From a bacterium (lineage in GTDB: Bacteria; Cyanobacteriota; Vampirovibrionia; Gastranaerophilales; Gastranaerophilaceae), in assembly GCA_017541465.1 (NCBI GenBank), contig JAFXYZ010000002.1, positions 1 to 50,080 on the forward strand: DNA of 50,080 nucleotides. Direction: 5' to 3'. Within the stretch, counting starts at the first letter, position 1; the number at the start of each line of letters is the position of its first letter. Positions 23,164 to 33,774 of this stretch are shown here, piece by piece. A model generated the notes under the pieces. It saw only the letters and a list, made by a program, of their open reading frames with translations. It searched no databases and was not told the origin of the DNA. Made by a program: the position numbers and the translations under genes.

Positions 23164-26051
23164 CAGTTCTCTTTCCACGATTTGCCCACAGCGACATCAA
23201 CCTTTAAGGGTACAAGGAAGGGTTGATTCAACTCCATTGACTCGACCACCATTTTTTTAATGGTTTCTAATTCAGTATCAACTGTTTCGAGCACAACTTC
23301 ATCATGCACTTGGAGTATTATTTTAGATTTTAAATTATTTTTGTCAAGATTTTCTTTCAGTTTTACCATAGCGAGCTTCATAACATCCGCCGCAGTACCC
23401 TGAATCGGCGCGTTTATTGCCGCCCTCTGCGCCCCTTCCTGAATTTTTGAATTTGAGGACATTAAATCAGTCATCAAATATCTCTTTCTTCCCCAAAGGG
23501 TTTCAACATATCCGTGTTCATAGGCAAATTTTATTGTGTTATCCATATATTCGCTGACCTTCGGATAAGTCTTAAAATATTTCATTATAAATTCCTGAGC
23601 CTCAAAAACCGAAATTTTAAGAGCAGACGCTAAACCGTATTTAGACTGACCATAGACGATTCCAAAATTAACCGCCTTAGCCTTTCTCCTCATCTCTTTT
23701 GTGACTTCCTCCGGGCTTACTCCAAAAACCTTTGCAGCGGTTGAAGTATGAACATCTTCACCCTCGCAAAAGGCTTCGATTAAATTGTCATCCCTTGAAA
23801 TATGCGCAAGAAGTCTTAATTCCACCTGAGAATAGTCCGCAGAAACAATAAAATCTTTGTCATTTTTAGGCCGAAATGCGTTTCTTATCTCGTTTCCGAG
23901 TTCGCTCTTAACGGGAATATTCTGCATATTGGGGTTTGAAGATGACAGCCTTCCCGTTGAAGTTATTGTCTGGTTAAAAGAGGCGTGTATTCTTCCGTCA
24001 AACGCGCTTATGAGTTCCGGGAGAGTGTCAAGATATGTCGTTTTTAATTTTGTGAGGTGTCTTTGCTCCAGAATATCGGCAGCAATTTTGTTATCCTCTG
24101 CTAAATCCTCTAAAACTTTAGCGTTTGTTGATGTTCCGAACTTTGTTCTTGTCCTCACATTCGATTTTAAGTTTAATTTATCAAACAAAATCTCGCTTAC
24201 CTGCTTTGGCGAATTGATATTAAAACTCTGCCCCGCTTCATCATAAATCCGTTTTTCGATTTCCTCAATCTCGCCCTGGAGTTTGGCGCTGAGTTCCCTC
24301 AAATACTTATCATCTATGCTTACTCCGTCATACTCCATGCCTGCTAAAACAAGCGCGGTCGGAACTTCGATGTTATATAAAAGGTCAAGTTCCTTTTCAT
24401 CGAGGGTTTTCTGCCAGTATTTTGTCAAAGCAAGTGTTGCGAAAGCGTCATCCATAGCATAGTCGCCTGCCTCTTCTATGGCAACGGTTTCAATAGAGGT
24501 AAATTCCTCCTTTTTATCCCCCAAATCTTCAAAATGCTTCATAAAATAGTTCAGATGCTCTGTCGCCTGAACCTTCAGCCCGTGCTTTCTCGAAGAATCC
24601 TTGATATAGCTTGCAAGCATAGTATCAAAGATAATTCCTTTAATCTCTATTCCTGCCTTTTTGAGAACATTATAGTCAAATTTAACGTTCTGGAAGGTCT
24701 TTTTGATGTTTTCATTTTCAAAGAGGGGTTTTATATTTTGAATAACAAAATCATGCTCCAACTGTTCTCCGAACTGGTGGAAAACAGGAATATACCAGGC
24801 AAAATACTTATTTCCTTCCCCTTTAATTTTTACCCTGCCTTTATCGGAAGCCAAATCATCCGAGCAGGAAACCGAAATTCCGACAAGTTCCGCTTCAAGA
24901 GGATTTACCCCGGTTGTCTCAACATCAAGAGAGATGAGGGTTTGCGAGCTTAACTTTTTAACCATTTCCCCAAATTTCTGCTCTGTATCAACTATTGTTT
25001 TTACAATATCGTAATGAGTATTCGTTTTTTGAACAATGGAAGAAGGCATTGATAAACTAAACCCCAACTGAAGCTGACCTGTTTGAGTCTGCGCCTGCTG
25101 AAGCGGCAGTTGAGCCTGAGATTCCTGAGGTTGAGGTGCTGTTTCAACTCCCGTTACCTTAAAATTCTTTAAAATCTTATCAGAATTTTTCAGAAACGAA
25201 TAGAACTGATTTTTCTTAAAAAACTCTATAACATCGTCATAGACGGGAAGTTCCAGTTCAGACGAACAAAAATCAAAATCAATATCCAAATCTCTTTTAA
25301 TCGTAGCAAGGGTTTTCGAGAGATATGCACTCTCTTTTCCTTCAATGAGTTTATTTTTGAGGGCTTTTTCCGTCATTTCGTCAAGATGTTCATAAATACC
25401 TTCAAGTGTGTCAAAGCGGGAAAGGAGTTTTACCGCGCTCTTATCCCCTACCCCTTTAATTCCGGGGATGTTATCAGATGTATCACCGCTCAGAGCTTTA
25501 TAGTCAATAATCTGATAAGGATAAACCCCCATTTTTTCAAAAACCTTGTACCAGTCATACTGAATGAGCTCACCCTTTGAAGGAACAATGACGGTAACAA
25601 AGCCTTCCCTATCAACTAACTGAAAAGAATCTCTGTCGCCCGTCAGAATATAGGTTTTTGCCTGCTTTTGCCTGCACTGGGAACTAATAGTTCCGATAAC
25701 GTCATCGGCTTCAAAGCCCTCTTTTGTATAAATCGGGATATTGAAGGCTTTTAAGCCCTCCATAATGAGTTCCATCTGAGAGTGCATGGAGTCGGGCATT
25801 GACTCTCTGTTTGCCTTATAATCTGCGTACATATCCGTTCTGAAGGTATGACGGGAAACATCAAAAGTTACGGCAATATTGTCAAATCTGATTTTTTGGT
25901 TTTCGAGCAGATCAAAAATCGCCTTAAAAAACCCCCAGACCGCCCATGTCGGCTGATTATCAGACGTTTTCATCGCCGTTCTTTCAAGCGCAAAATAATA
26001 TCTGTAGGCAAGTGCGTGCCCGTCAATTAATAAAAAGTTTTTCTCTGACAT
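23163..26051 (-). CDS. polA: DNA polymerase I with all three domains
   Basis: The 962-residue enzyme has the 5'-3' exonuclease domain at residues 1-290 (LLIDGHALAYRYYFAL, FEADDVIGT, LTGDRDSFQLV), a 3'-5' exonuclease domain with intact Exo I residues (SLDVETTGVNPLEAELVGIS) and FDTMLASYI, and the polymerase domain with motif A (SADYSQVELRLLAHIS), motif B (RRKAKAVNFGIVYG) and motif C (LQVHDEVVLE). It fills gaps, removes RNA primers and takes part in repair. A low-complexity Gln-rich linker (QPQESQAQLPLQQAQTQTGQ) joins the first two domains. Proofreading residues are retained, unlike in many Pol I enzymes of Gram-positive bacteria. Confidence 0.97.
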   Translation of the reverse strand: MSEKNFLLIDGHALAYRYYFALERTAMKTSDNQPTWAVWGFFKAIFDLLENQKIRFDNIAVTFDVSRHTFRTDMYADYKANRESMPDSMHSQMELIMEGLKAFNIPIYTKEGFEADDVIGTISSQCRQKQAKTYILTGDRDSFQLVDREGFVTVIVPSKGELIQYDWYKVFEKMGVYPYQIIDYKALSGDTSDNIPGIKGVGDKSAVKLLSRFDTLEGIYEHLDEMTEKALKNKLIEGKESAYLSKTLATIKRDLDIDFDFCSSELELPVYDDVIEFFKKNQFYSFLKNSDKILKNFKVTGVETAPQPQESQAQLPLQQAQTQTGQLQLGFSLSMPSSIVQKTNTHYDIVKTIVDTEQKFGEMVKKLSSQTLISLDVETTGVNPLEAELVGISVSCSDDLASDKGRVKIKGEGNKYFAWYIPVFHQFGEQLEHDFVIQNIKPLFENENIKKTFQNVKFDYNVLKKAGIEIKGIIFDTMLASYIKDSSRKHGLKVQATEHLNYFMKHFEDLGDKKEEFTSIETVAIEEAGDYAMDDAFATLALTKYWQKTLDEKELDLLYNIEVPTALVLAGMEYDGVSIDDKYLRELSAKLQGEIEEIEKRIYDEAGQSFNINSPKQVSEILFDKLNLKSNVRTRTKFGTSTNAKVLEDLAEDNKIAADILEQRHLTKLKTTYLDTLPELISAFDGRIHASFNQTITSTGRLSSSNPNMQNIPVKSELGNEIRNAFRPKNDKDFIVSADYSQVELRLLAHISRDDNLIEAFCEGEDVHTSTAAKVFGVSPEEVTKEMRRKAKAVNFGIVYGQSKYGLASALKISVFEAQEFIMKYFKTYPKVSEYMDNTIKFAYEHGYVETLWGRKRYLMTDLMSSNSKIQEGAQRAAINAPIQGTAADVMKLAMVKLKENLDKNNLKSKIILQVHDEVVLETVDTELETIKKMVVESMELNQPFLVPLKVDVAVGKSWKEN

Positions 26052-26104
26052 ATTCCCTCTTTTTATCTATTTTATAGGAAAATATGATTTTTAACAACTA
26101 ATTA

Positions 26105-27937
26105 TTAATCAAGTTTAAACTGTTTTTGGTACTCCTCTATGCCCTCGAGTTTTGGTTGTTCTTCTTTAAAGAGAATTATATTTTCAAGAACAAGTATGTC
26201 CATTTCCGTGAACATAAAACATTTATAGGCATTTTCGGGTGTGCAGACAAGCGGTTCGCCCCTGATATTGAACGAAGTATTAACTATAACACCATAATCT
26301 GTCAGCTTTTTAAACTCGTTGATTATATTCCAGTATCTGCGGTTTACATCTTTTGAAACGGTCTGTATTCTTGCGCTGTAATTTACGTGGGTTATAGCCG
26401 GAAGTTTTGATCTCTTCGCTTTTAATTTCATCAGCCCGTCATAATTCTTTTCTTCCTCTGTCAGCTCAAGTCTTATATCCTCTGAAATCGGTGCGGTGAT
26501 TAGCATATAAGGACTTTTTAAATCGTGCTGAAGGTCAAAATATTTTTCCATATCCTCTTCTAAACACGATGGTGCAAACGGTCTGAAGGATTCTCTCTTT
26601 TTAATGGCAAGGTTGAGTTTTTTCTGCATCTCAACGTTTCTTGCATCAGCTATAATACTTCTGTTCCCGAGCGCTCTCGGTCCAAATTCCATACGGCCTG
26701 CGAAATGCCCGACTATTTTTCCTTCAGAAATATATTTTGCGATTAATGAAGCGACCTCCGTTGAGGTTTCATATTCGTGGTAAACGGCTTTTGCACTGTC
26801 CAGATACTCTTTTATTTCTTCATGTGAATATTCTGAACCCAGTAAACTGCCCTCCTGAGAGTCCTCACCATTTAAAATTCTCTCATGGTTAAATACATTA
26901 TAGTAAACACTGAGAGCTGAGCCGAGAGCCCCGCCAGCGTCACCCGAAGCAGGCTGTATCCAGACGTTTTTAAATTTTGTATTCTTGATTATTTTACCGT
27001 TTGCCACGCAGTTAAGGGCACATCCGCCTGCAAGACAAAGATTTTCAAGCCCTGTTTCATCATAAACGTGATTTGCAATGTTGATAATAATTCGTTCTGT
27101 AACCTCCTGCAAACTCGCCGCAATATCCATGTGCTTTTGGGTAAGCTCGCTCTCTGATTTTCTCGGCTCCATATCGAACAATTCGCAAAACTTCTTATTA
27201 TACATATAATCAGAGTTGCAGAAGCCGAAATAGTCCATATTGAGTCTGTACGAGCCGTCAGGCTTGATTTTGACAAGTTTATCAAGTATCAAATCAACAT
27301 AAACCGGGTTTCCGTAAGGCGCCAAGCCCATAACTTTATATTCACCCGAATTGACCTTAAACCCTAAATACCCTGTAAAAGCAGTGTATAAGAGCCCTAA
27401 AGAGTGGGGAAATTCAATTTTTTGCTTAAAAGTCAACCTGTTATCCTCACCTATACCCCAGGTGGTTGTATCCCACTCCCCGACACCATCCAGGCAGATA
27501 AATGCCGCCTTTTTAAAGGGTGAAGGATAAAAAGCCGAAGCCGCATGAGATTCGTGGTGAGTGGTAAAATAAATCGGGCACTTTAATTCATTATTAAAGG
27601 CTTTGTCGATTTGCTTCGGGATAAAAAGTTTTTTATTGAGCCAAATCGGCATAGAGTGGATAAAATTCAACATCGAAGAGGGCGCATACTCTAGAAAAGT
27701 CTCCAAAATTCTTTCAAATTTAACAAAGGGCTTTTCATAATAAACAACCCCATCCAGCTCTTCAGGTTTAACATTTCCCTGTTTTAAACAAAAATTTATT
27801 GCATTAATCGGAAAGTCTGAGTCGTGTTTTATTCTTGTAAACCTTTCCTCCTGCGCAGCAGCAACTATTTTGCCGTCATCGATAAGAGCGGCTGCGCTGT
27901 CGTGGTAAAAAGCACTTATACCCAAAATCTTAGTCAT
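26105..27937 (-). CDS. O-carbamoyltransferase, NodU/CmcH/SxtI family
   Basis: The 610-residue protein has the N-terminal ISAFYHDSAAALIDDG and QEERFTRIKHDSDFP, the ASKHA-type fold motifs CLDGVGEWDTTT and GGCALNCVANGKI, and the C-terminal YrdC-like signature HFAGRMEFGPRALGNRSIIA. Members transfer a carbamoyl group from carbamoyl phosphate via carbamoyl-AMP to a hydroxyl of a sugar, antibiotic or toxin. It starts two bases after the SxtJ-like gene and closes a five-gene minus-strand run. No glycosyltransferase or antibiotic pathway is adjacent, so the acceptor is unknown; a surface glycan or exported molecule is the most likely kind. Confidence 0.9.
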   Translation of the reverse strand: MTKILGISAFYHDSAAALIDDGKIVAAAQEERFTRIKHDSDFPINAINFCLKQGNVKPEELDGVVYYEKPFVKFERILETFLEYAPSSMLNFIHSMPIWLNKKLFIPKQIDKAFNNELKCPIYFTTHHESHAASAFYPSPFKKAAFICLDGVGEWDTTTWGIGEDNRLTFKQKIEFPHSLGLLYTAFTGYLGFKVNSGEYKVMGLAPYGNPVYVDLILDKLVKIKPDGSYRLNMDYFGFCNSDYMYNKKFCELFDMEPRKSESELTQKHMDIAASLQEVTERIIINIANHVYDETGLENLCLAGGCALNCVANGKIIKNTKFKNVWIQPASGDAGGALGSALSVYYNVFNHERILNGEDSQEGSLLGSEYSHEEIKEYLDSAKAVYHEYETSTEVASLIAKYISEGKIVGHFAGRMEFGPRALGNRSIIADARNVEMQKKLNLAIKKRESFRPFAPSCLEEDMEKYFDLQHDLKSPYMLITAPISEDIRLELTEEEKNYDGLMKLKAKRSKLPAITHVNYSARIQTVSKDVNRRYWNIINEFKKLTDYGVIVNTSFNIRGEPLVCTPENAYKCFMFTEMDILVLENIILFKEEQPKLEGIEEYQKQFKLD

Positions 27938-27939
27938 TA

Positions 27940-28317
27940 TTAATACTCCAGCTCATAGTCGTGTTTTGTATCCCCATAATCTAGCCAGTAAGTTTCCTCC
28001 CCGAAACTTCTTCTTTTGAGCCTGTCTCTTTTTGCAAAGGACATAAGAATTTTGGTCGGAATTACCGCTACGATAAAGATTAAAAACAAGATTATGTTTG
28101 CAATGTGTTTTCCTAAAAATGCTCCGATTTTACCGAACAAACTCTTCAAATCGGCAGCAATTTTTTTATTGCAAAAAGAGATTAGTGCCAAAATCCAGAA
28201 TAGAGCGAGAAATATCCCTGCGCCATAAGGGCAGATGTATTTAAAAATCAGCCACGCAGGAACAATCGGCACGAGAGTTAAGGACATTGAAAATTTTGTC
28301 AGTTCGCTTAGTTTCAT
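27940..28317 (-). CDS. SxtJ-like membrane protein
   Basis: The 125-residue protein has three hydrophobic segments (about residues 12-45 and 71-95) and a charged C-terminal tail with RRSFGEETYWLDYG, the pattern of SxtJ-family proteins. In the saxitoxin cluster and in many unrelated bacteria, this family sits between a carbamoyltransferase and a very short DUF5989/SxtK-type protein, exactly as here. No biochemical role is established; a membrane partner of the carbamoyltransferase is the natural guess. Gaps are 10 bases upstream and 2 bases downstream. Confidence 0.8.
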   Translation of the reverse strand: MKLSELTKFSMSLTLVPIVPAWLIFKYICPYGAGIFLALFWILALISFCNKKIAADLKSLFGKIGAFLGKHIANIILFLIFIVAVIPTKILMSFAKRDRLKRRSFGEETYWLDYGDTKHDYELEY

Positions 28318-28327
28318 ATCAAAAGCC

Positions 28328-28483
28328 CTAAATCATGGTATAAACAAACGGTGCAACAGGCGATGTGCCGATGAAAATCAAAGCTATCATCAGTATTAAA
28401 AAGATTATAACGGGAACAAGCCAGTATGCCTTTCTCTGCCATATAAATCCCCATAACTGAGCCAAAAAGTTCTTTCTTTTCAT
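28328..28483 (-). CDS. DUF5989/SxtK-like single-pass membrane peptide
   Basis: This 51-residue gene is short and easily missed. It begins MKRKNFLAQLWGFIWQRKAY, continues with one transmembrane segment (LVPVIIFLILMIALIFI) and ends in APFVYTMI. The order basic helix with LWGF, RK-W, hydrophobic segment, then APFxYT is the hallmark of DUF5989, related to SxtK. The start overlaps the TPR gene stop by four bases (ATGA), and the SxtJ-like gene begins 10 bases after its stop. The conserved triad with the next two genes points to a membrane-bound carbamoylation complex; this is inference from gene order. Confidence 0.85.
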   Translation of the reverse strand: MKRKNFLAQLWGFIWQRKAYWLVPVIIFLILMIALIFIGTSPVAPFVYTMI

Positions 28484-30252
28484 CGTTTATTAATTTCCTC
28501 CATCAAAGCATTGGCTTCTTCGTTTTCAGGGAAGATTTCAAGCACCTCGCTGACTTCCTGAACCGCCTGTTCAAAATCACCCAGCTTAATATTACATTTT
28601 GCCAGGTACAACATTATATTTATATTTGTCGGCGCACCTGCGTGAACCAAAACAAACTGTGTTCTTGCAGATTTATAGTCGCCAAATTCATAATAGAGCT
28701 GACCGAGTAAATTTGAAATTTCAATATCAGGCTCAAGATTATAAGCATCCTCGAGCAGAGGAAGTGCCGTTTTGGGTTTATTAAGCATAAAATAAACCTT
28801 CCCCAAATTAAACAAAACCTTCGGATTTTGGGGCTCTTTATCTTTAGCGGTAAGTAAAATTTCAAGCGCCTTTTGTTTCATATTCAGTGAAATATAATTT
28901 ATTGCAACAGCAACAAGCATATCAACAGGTAAATTATCCTCCTGCTTCAGAAGTTTCAGATAAAGCCGCCTTGCAGACTTGAACTCTGACATTAACTGAT
29001 AGTAATTTCCATACTCAAATACGACATAAATGTTGTCTGGCGCAAGTTTATAAGCGGTTTCAAACTCCTCCTTCGCCTTATCAAACATCTTTCTTGAAAG
29101 ATAAATAATCGCTAAATCTTTATGCATAATTGCATTTTTTGGTTCAATAAGCAAAATTTTCTTTAAAAGCTGCTCCGCGTTGTCAAAATCCATCGCCTTC
29201 ATGCACAAAAGTGCGCATTCATAATACATATTAATATCAAATTTAGAAACGAGAATAAGCTTTGAATATAATTCGGTCGCCCTGTTGTAGTTTTTGGTAA
29301 TACTGTAGAGCTGAGAACCCCGTCTTAACATCATCGGTGAGTTAGGATATTTTTTAATTAACTGCTCTGCCAGTCTTATAGCCTCATCATACTTCTCAGC
29401 CCCCTGATACGCACAGCAGAGGTTATATTTATAGGTATCATCTTCAGGGAATACAGCGGTCAAATATTCAAAATGTTCAACCGCTTCACTCCATTTGCCC
29501 AGGGTAAGACACGAGAGCGCAAGCGAAGCGAGATAAATATGGTTTTTATCCGCTTTATAGGCAGTCTTTAAGGTCTTATATGCTTTTTCAAGCTCGTTCA
29601 GTGCCAGATACAACATTCCGAGGTTATATGAGGACAACCCCGAAACATCAACTTTTATTGCCTTTTTATAAATTTTTACGGCGCTTTCATTATCCCCTGT
29701 TGAAATATAGATGTTAGCAAGCTGATTCATCGCCTTAACGCTCTGAGGCTGAATCTCCAGCGCTTTTAAAAGAAAATTCTGCGCCTTTGTAAATTCGCCC
29801 GCCTCAAAATAAGCTATTCCGAGTATATCCAGCAGTTCAAAGTTGTCAGCTGCAAGCAGAAGAGCTGTTTGTTCAAGTTTAAAAATCGAATTGAACTCAC
29901 GTCGTTTGAAAAGCACCACCATAAGGCTGATGTAGGCATCAACATAATCTTCCCTGAGCCCGATAACCTTCAGAAAACACTCTTTTGCTTTATCCAAATC
30001 ATTTTTAGAGTCATAGATTATCCCGAGATAGTACCACGACAGCGCATCTTCGGGCAGAGCCTTTACCACCTGCTTAAAGCAATAGAGGGCATCCGTAAAC
30101 AAATTGAGTTTAATATTGACAAGACCAAGATACTTGACGAGCTCCACACTTGAATTTTCGGGAGTCATCATTATTTTCACAATCTCATTTTTGGCATCAA
30201 TATAATTACCCTGCTCGATGTTATTGATTATGTTTTGTATATCATGTGCCAT
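28480..30252 (-). CDS. Large TPR-repeat protein
   Basis: I place the start at 30252 (MAHDIQNIINNIEQGNYIDA), after the pseudopilin stop, giving 590 residues; an in-frame ATG at 30321 would overlap the preceding gene by 65 bases. The whole protein is about 15 tetratricopeptide units of 34 residues (for example ALSWYYLGIIYDSKNDLDKA and SVKAMNQLANIYISTGDNES). There is no signal peptide, so it is probably a cytoplasmic scaffold. It lies between a pseudopilin and the carbamoyltransferase module with a four-base overlap to the latter, which suggests it organises assembly of an exported or glycan-linked system. Confidence 0.85.
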   Translation of the reverse strand: MAHDIQNIINNIEQGNYIDAKNEIVKIMMTPENSSVELVKYLGLVNIKLNLFTDALYCFKQVVKALPEDALSWYYLGIIYDSKNDLDKAKECFLKVIGLREDYVDAYISLMVVLFKRREFNSIFKLEQTALLLAADNFELLDILGIAYFEAGEFTKAQNFLLKALEIQPQSVKAMNQLANIYISTGDNESAVKIYKKAIKVDVSGLSSYNLGMLYLALNELEKAYKTLKTAYKADKNHIYLASLALSCLTLGKWSEAVEHFEYLTAVFPEDDTYKYNLCCAYQGAEKYDEAIRLAEQLIKKYPNSPMMLRRGSQLYSITKNYNRATELYSKLILVSKFDINMYYECALLCMKAMDFDNAEQLLKKILLIEPKNAIMHKDLAIIYLSRKMFDKAKEEFETAYKLAPDNIYVVFEYGNYYQLMSEFKSARRLYLKLLKQEDNLPVDMLVAVAINYISLNMKQKALEILLTAKDKEPQNPKVLFNLGKVYFMLNKPKTALPLLEDAYNLEPDIEISNLLGQLYYEFGDYKSARTQFVLVHAGAPTNINIMLYLAKCNIKLGDFEQAVQEVSEVLEIFPENEEANALMEEINKR

Positions 30253-30256
30253 ATCG

Positions 30257-30847
30257 TTACAGAGATTCCAACAATAAATTTTCTTCCTTCCATTCGGGAA
30301 GTGTATCAACTTTTCCGTCAAATCTCAGACGTATTCTGAAAATATCCGAGCCAACCTCATTAAGCCCGCTGCGGCTGTTTAAATCTACAAAAACCGTTTT
30401 ATAGCAATTATACCCTGAATCGGGGTTGTTGCAGTTTACGGTAACATTCTCAACAGGAATTTTAAAATCACGTCCGCCCAAACCCCACCATGAAGTTCTG
30501 TTATACAGAATAAAATTCGGCTCTATAACCGAGCCTTCGCCACTACAGTTAACAGTTCCTTTTGTATCAAACTGCTGAGAAATATGTGTGCAAACCTCGT
30601 TTCCCGAGACTGCAGCAAGCTGAAACGGGGAATAGTGCTCTTCATAATCAGCGCCCGAAATGACCTTTAGGGCATTTTCCTGAAGTTTTACATACATACA
30701 AACGTATTTGATGGCAGTTGAAGTCGGTCTTGTCAGATTAACGACAGGAATGGTAACGTAAAGCGCCAAAACCAAAACAACTATCGCAATTACACTTTCA
30801 AAAATCGTTAATGCTTTTTTATGCGGATTCAATTTAATAACTCTCAA
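30257..30847 (-). CDS. Type IV pilin-like protein (pseudopilin)
   Basis: The 196-residue protein has a short basic leader and a class III signal: HKKALTIFESVIAIVVLVL. Cleavage would fall between Ala12 and Leu13, with Glu17 at +5, followed by a 20-residue hydrophobic helix; Ala instead of Gly at -1 is unusual but tolerated in some prepilins. The rest has two or three likely disulfide pairs (CTHISQQ, VNCSGEG, NCNNPDSGYNCY). Such proteins are processed by prepilin peptidase and enter type IV pili or type II secretion pseudopili. No peptidase or assembly ATPase is encoded here. It is the first gene of the run leading to the carbamoyltransferase. Confidence 0.75.
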   Translation of the reverse strand: MRVIKLNPHKKALTIFESVIAIVVLVLALYVTIPVVNLTRPTSTAIKYVCMYVKLQENALKVISGADYEEHYSPFQLAAVSGNEVCTHISQQFDTKGTVNCSGEGSVIEPNFILYNRTSWWGLGGRDFKIPVENVTVNCNNPDSGYNCYKTVFVDLNSRSGLNEVGSDIFRIRLRFDGKVDTLPEWKEENLLLESL

Positions 30848-30932
30848 TTAACTACTCTAATATATTAACATCAAAATACAAAAATTGAAATATTTAATAT
30901 TTTATGTTAAAAAATAATTATTGGAGGTAGCT

Positions 30933-32502
<1,570 letters not shown>

Positions 32503-32537
32503 TTATTTTAGGTGAAAAAAAATTACACCCTGCTCTG

Positions 32538-33101
32538 CTATTTATTATACTTATTCTGAGCCTGATATAAGTCGTTGTCGATTAGGAAAAGAGTGCCTTC
32601 TATTGCTTTAGCCATTGTTTCATCGAGGGTTTTTCTTTCATCCGAAGAAAACTGCCCCAGAACAAAATCTTCTGATTTCATAAATGTTGGCTGAGGGCCT
32701 ATTCCGATTTTGAGTCTGTCAAATTTATCGGTTGAAATATGCTGAATAATTGATTTTATCCCGTTATGCCCACCCGATGAACCATTTGCCTTAAATCTTA
32801 TAGTAGAAAGAGGAAGCGAAATATCATCAAAAACAATCAAAAAATCAGAAATATCAGTCTTATAAAAATTAATAAACGCTCTTAAACTCTCACCCGAGAG
32901 ATTCATAAAGGTCTGGGGCTTAATTATCCAGACTGCCTGAGTGTTATACTCCCCTTTTGCAATTTCCGCTTTGAATTTATTTTCCATAGAAAAAGAACAG
33001 GACAGTTTTTCCGCTAACTTATCCGCAAAGATAAACCCTGCGTTATGTCTTGTATTTGAATATTTATTCCCCGGATTTCCGAGAGCCACTATAATTTTCA
33101 T
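32538..33101 (-). CDS. pth: Peptidyl-tRNA hydrolase
   Basis: The 187-residue protein has the family's VALGNPGNKYSNTRHNAGF start, in which the His is catalytic, and FDDISLPLSTIRFKANGSSGGHNG in the middle, followed by LKIGIG. It frees tRNA from peptides dropped by ribosomes. It converges with tgt across 35 bases that hold only a weak GGTG/CACC hairpin. Confidence 0.95.
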   Translation of the reverse strand: MKIIVALGNPGNKYSNTRHNAGFIFADKLAEKLSCSFSMENKFKAEIAKGEYNTQAVWIIKPQTFMNLSGESLRAFINFYKTDISDFLIVFDDISLPLSTIRFKANGSSGGHNGIKSIIQHISTDKFDRLKIGIGPQPTFMKSEDFVLGQFSSDERKTLDETMAKAIEGTLFLIDNDLYQAQNKYNK

Positions 33102-33134
33102 TCAAAACCTGTAATTTTATATAATGCCCTTCTC

Positions 33135-33172
33135 CGATAATCAATTATCCGATTAAAGAGAAGTGATTATCG
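33135..33172 (+). promoter_or_regulatory. Nested palindromes upstream of the XRE regulator
   Basis: GATAATCAATTATC (33136-33149) is a compact palindrome. Its left part CGATAATC (33135-33142) is also the exact reverse complement of GATTATCG (33165-33172), so three half-sites are present. They sit 33 bases before the regulator's start codon and are a likely autoregulatory operator. Confidence 0.5.
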
Positions 33173-33204
33173 ACTAACTTAATATTATTAAAGGGAGAAA
33201 TAAA

Positions 33205-33774
33205 ATGTCAACAAAAAGTAAATCTATTGTAAATTTAAAAAGCAGCGAAAAGCTGGCGAATTTTTTAAGCGCAAACAGGCTTCACAAAAAAGACTTTGCG
33301 CAGATGGTCGGAGTTACTCTGTCTTATGTCTATAACTTAATCGACAACTCAATTCCGTTTTCGACACGCAGCACAACCTTAGAGAGAATTGCCGTTGTTA
33401 TGGATATATCCCCTGAGGAGTTTATCGAATATAAAATACCCCAGGAACCCATTATCGAAGATGAAGGTCTGGGGTTCATAAAAGAAAAACTCAAAGAAAA
33501 GAATATGACCACCCTTCAGTTTTTAAAAGCCTTCCCGAGAAAAAAGCGGGTTGAAATAGTCGATATTTTAAGAGGAGCAAGACCTCTTCCTCTTGACTGG
33601 GGCGAAATAGAGAACATAGCGCAGATTTTAGGTATTTCAAAAGACGAAATTTACGGTTTTTGGGAAAAGAGATTAAAACAAGTCTTAACCCTGGCTGGCT
33701 TCAACTTTGAACAAAACAGAGAGCTTGGCGCTGCGATTTTAAACTGCTCAAAAAAATACATCGAAAGCCGTTAA
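33205..33774 (+). CDS. XRE-family helix-turn-helix regulator
   Basis: The 189-residue protein has an N-terminal helix-turn-helix of the XRE type at about residues 14-75 (LANFLSANRLHKKDFAQMVG, then TLSYVYNLIDNSIPFSTRST and the closing LERIAVVMDISPEEF). A second, weaker copy of the same fold follows at about 95-155 (FIKEKLKEKNMTTLQFLKAF to IAQILGISKDEIYGFW). It therefore resembles a two-headed DNA-binding protein. There is no sensor domain. It has a ribosome site (AAAGGGAG). Its stop overlaps the stop of the converging phosphoesterase gene by four bases. Confidence 0.8.
   Translation: MSTKSKSIVNLKSSEKLANFLSANRLHKKDFAQMVGVTLSYVYNLIDNSIPFSTRSTTLERIAVVMDISPEEFIEYKIPQEPIIEDEGLGFIKEKLKEKNMTTLQFLKAFPRKKRVEIVDILRGARPLPLDWGEIENIAQILGISKDEIYGFWEKRLKQVLTLAGFNFEQNRELGAAILNCSKKYIESR

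Noticed and set aside
26105-28483. Saxitoxin or antibiotic biosynthesis cluster
   Set aside because: Only the sxtI/J/K-like triad is present; no polyketide synthase, amidinotransferase or other pathway enzyme is nearby.
30253-30321. An N-terminal extension of the TPR protein to 30321
   Set aside because: It would overlap the pseudopilin gene by 65 bases in another frame and adds no TPR-like sequence.
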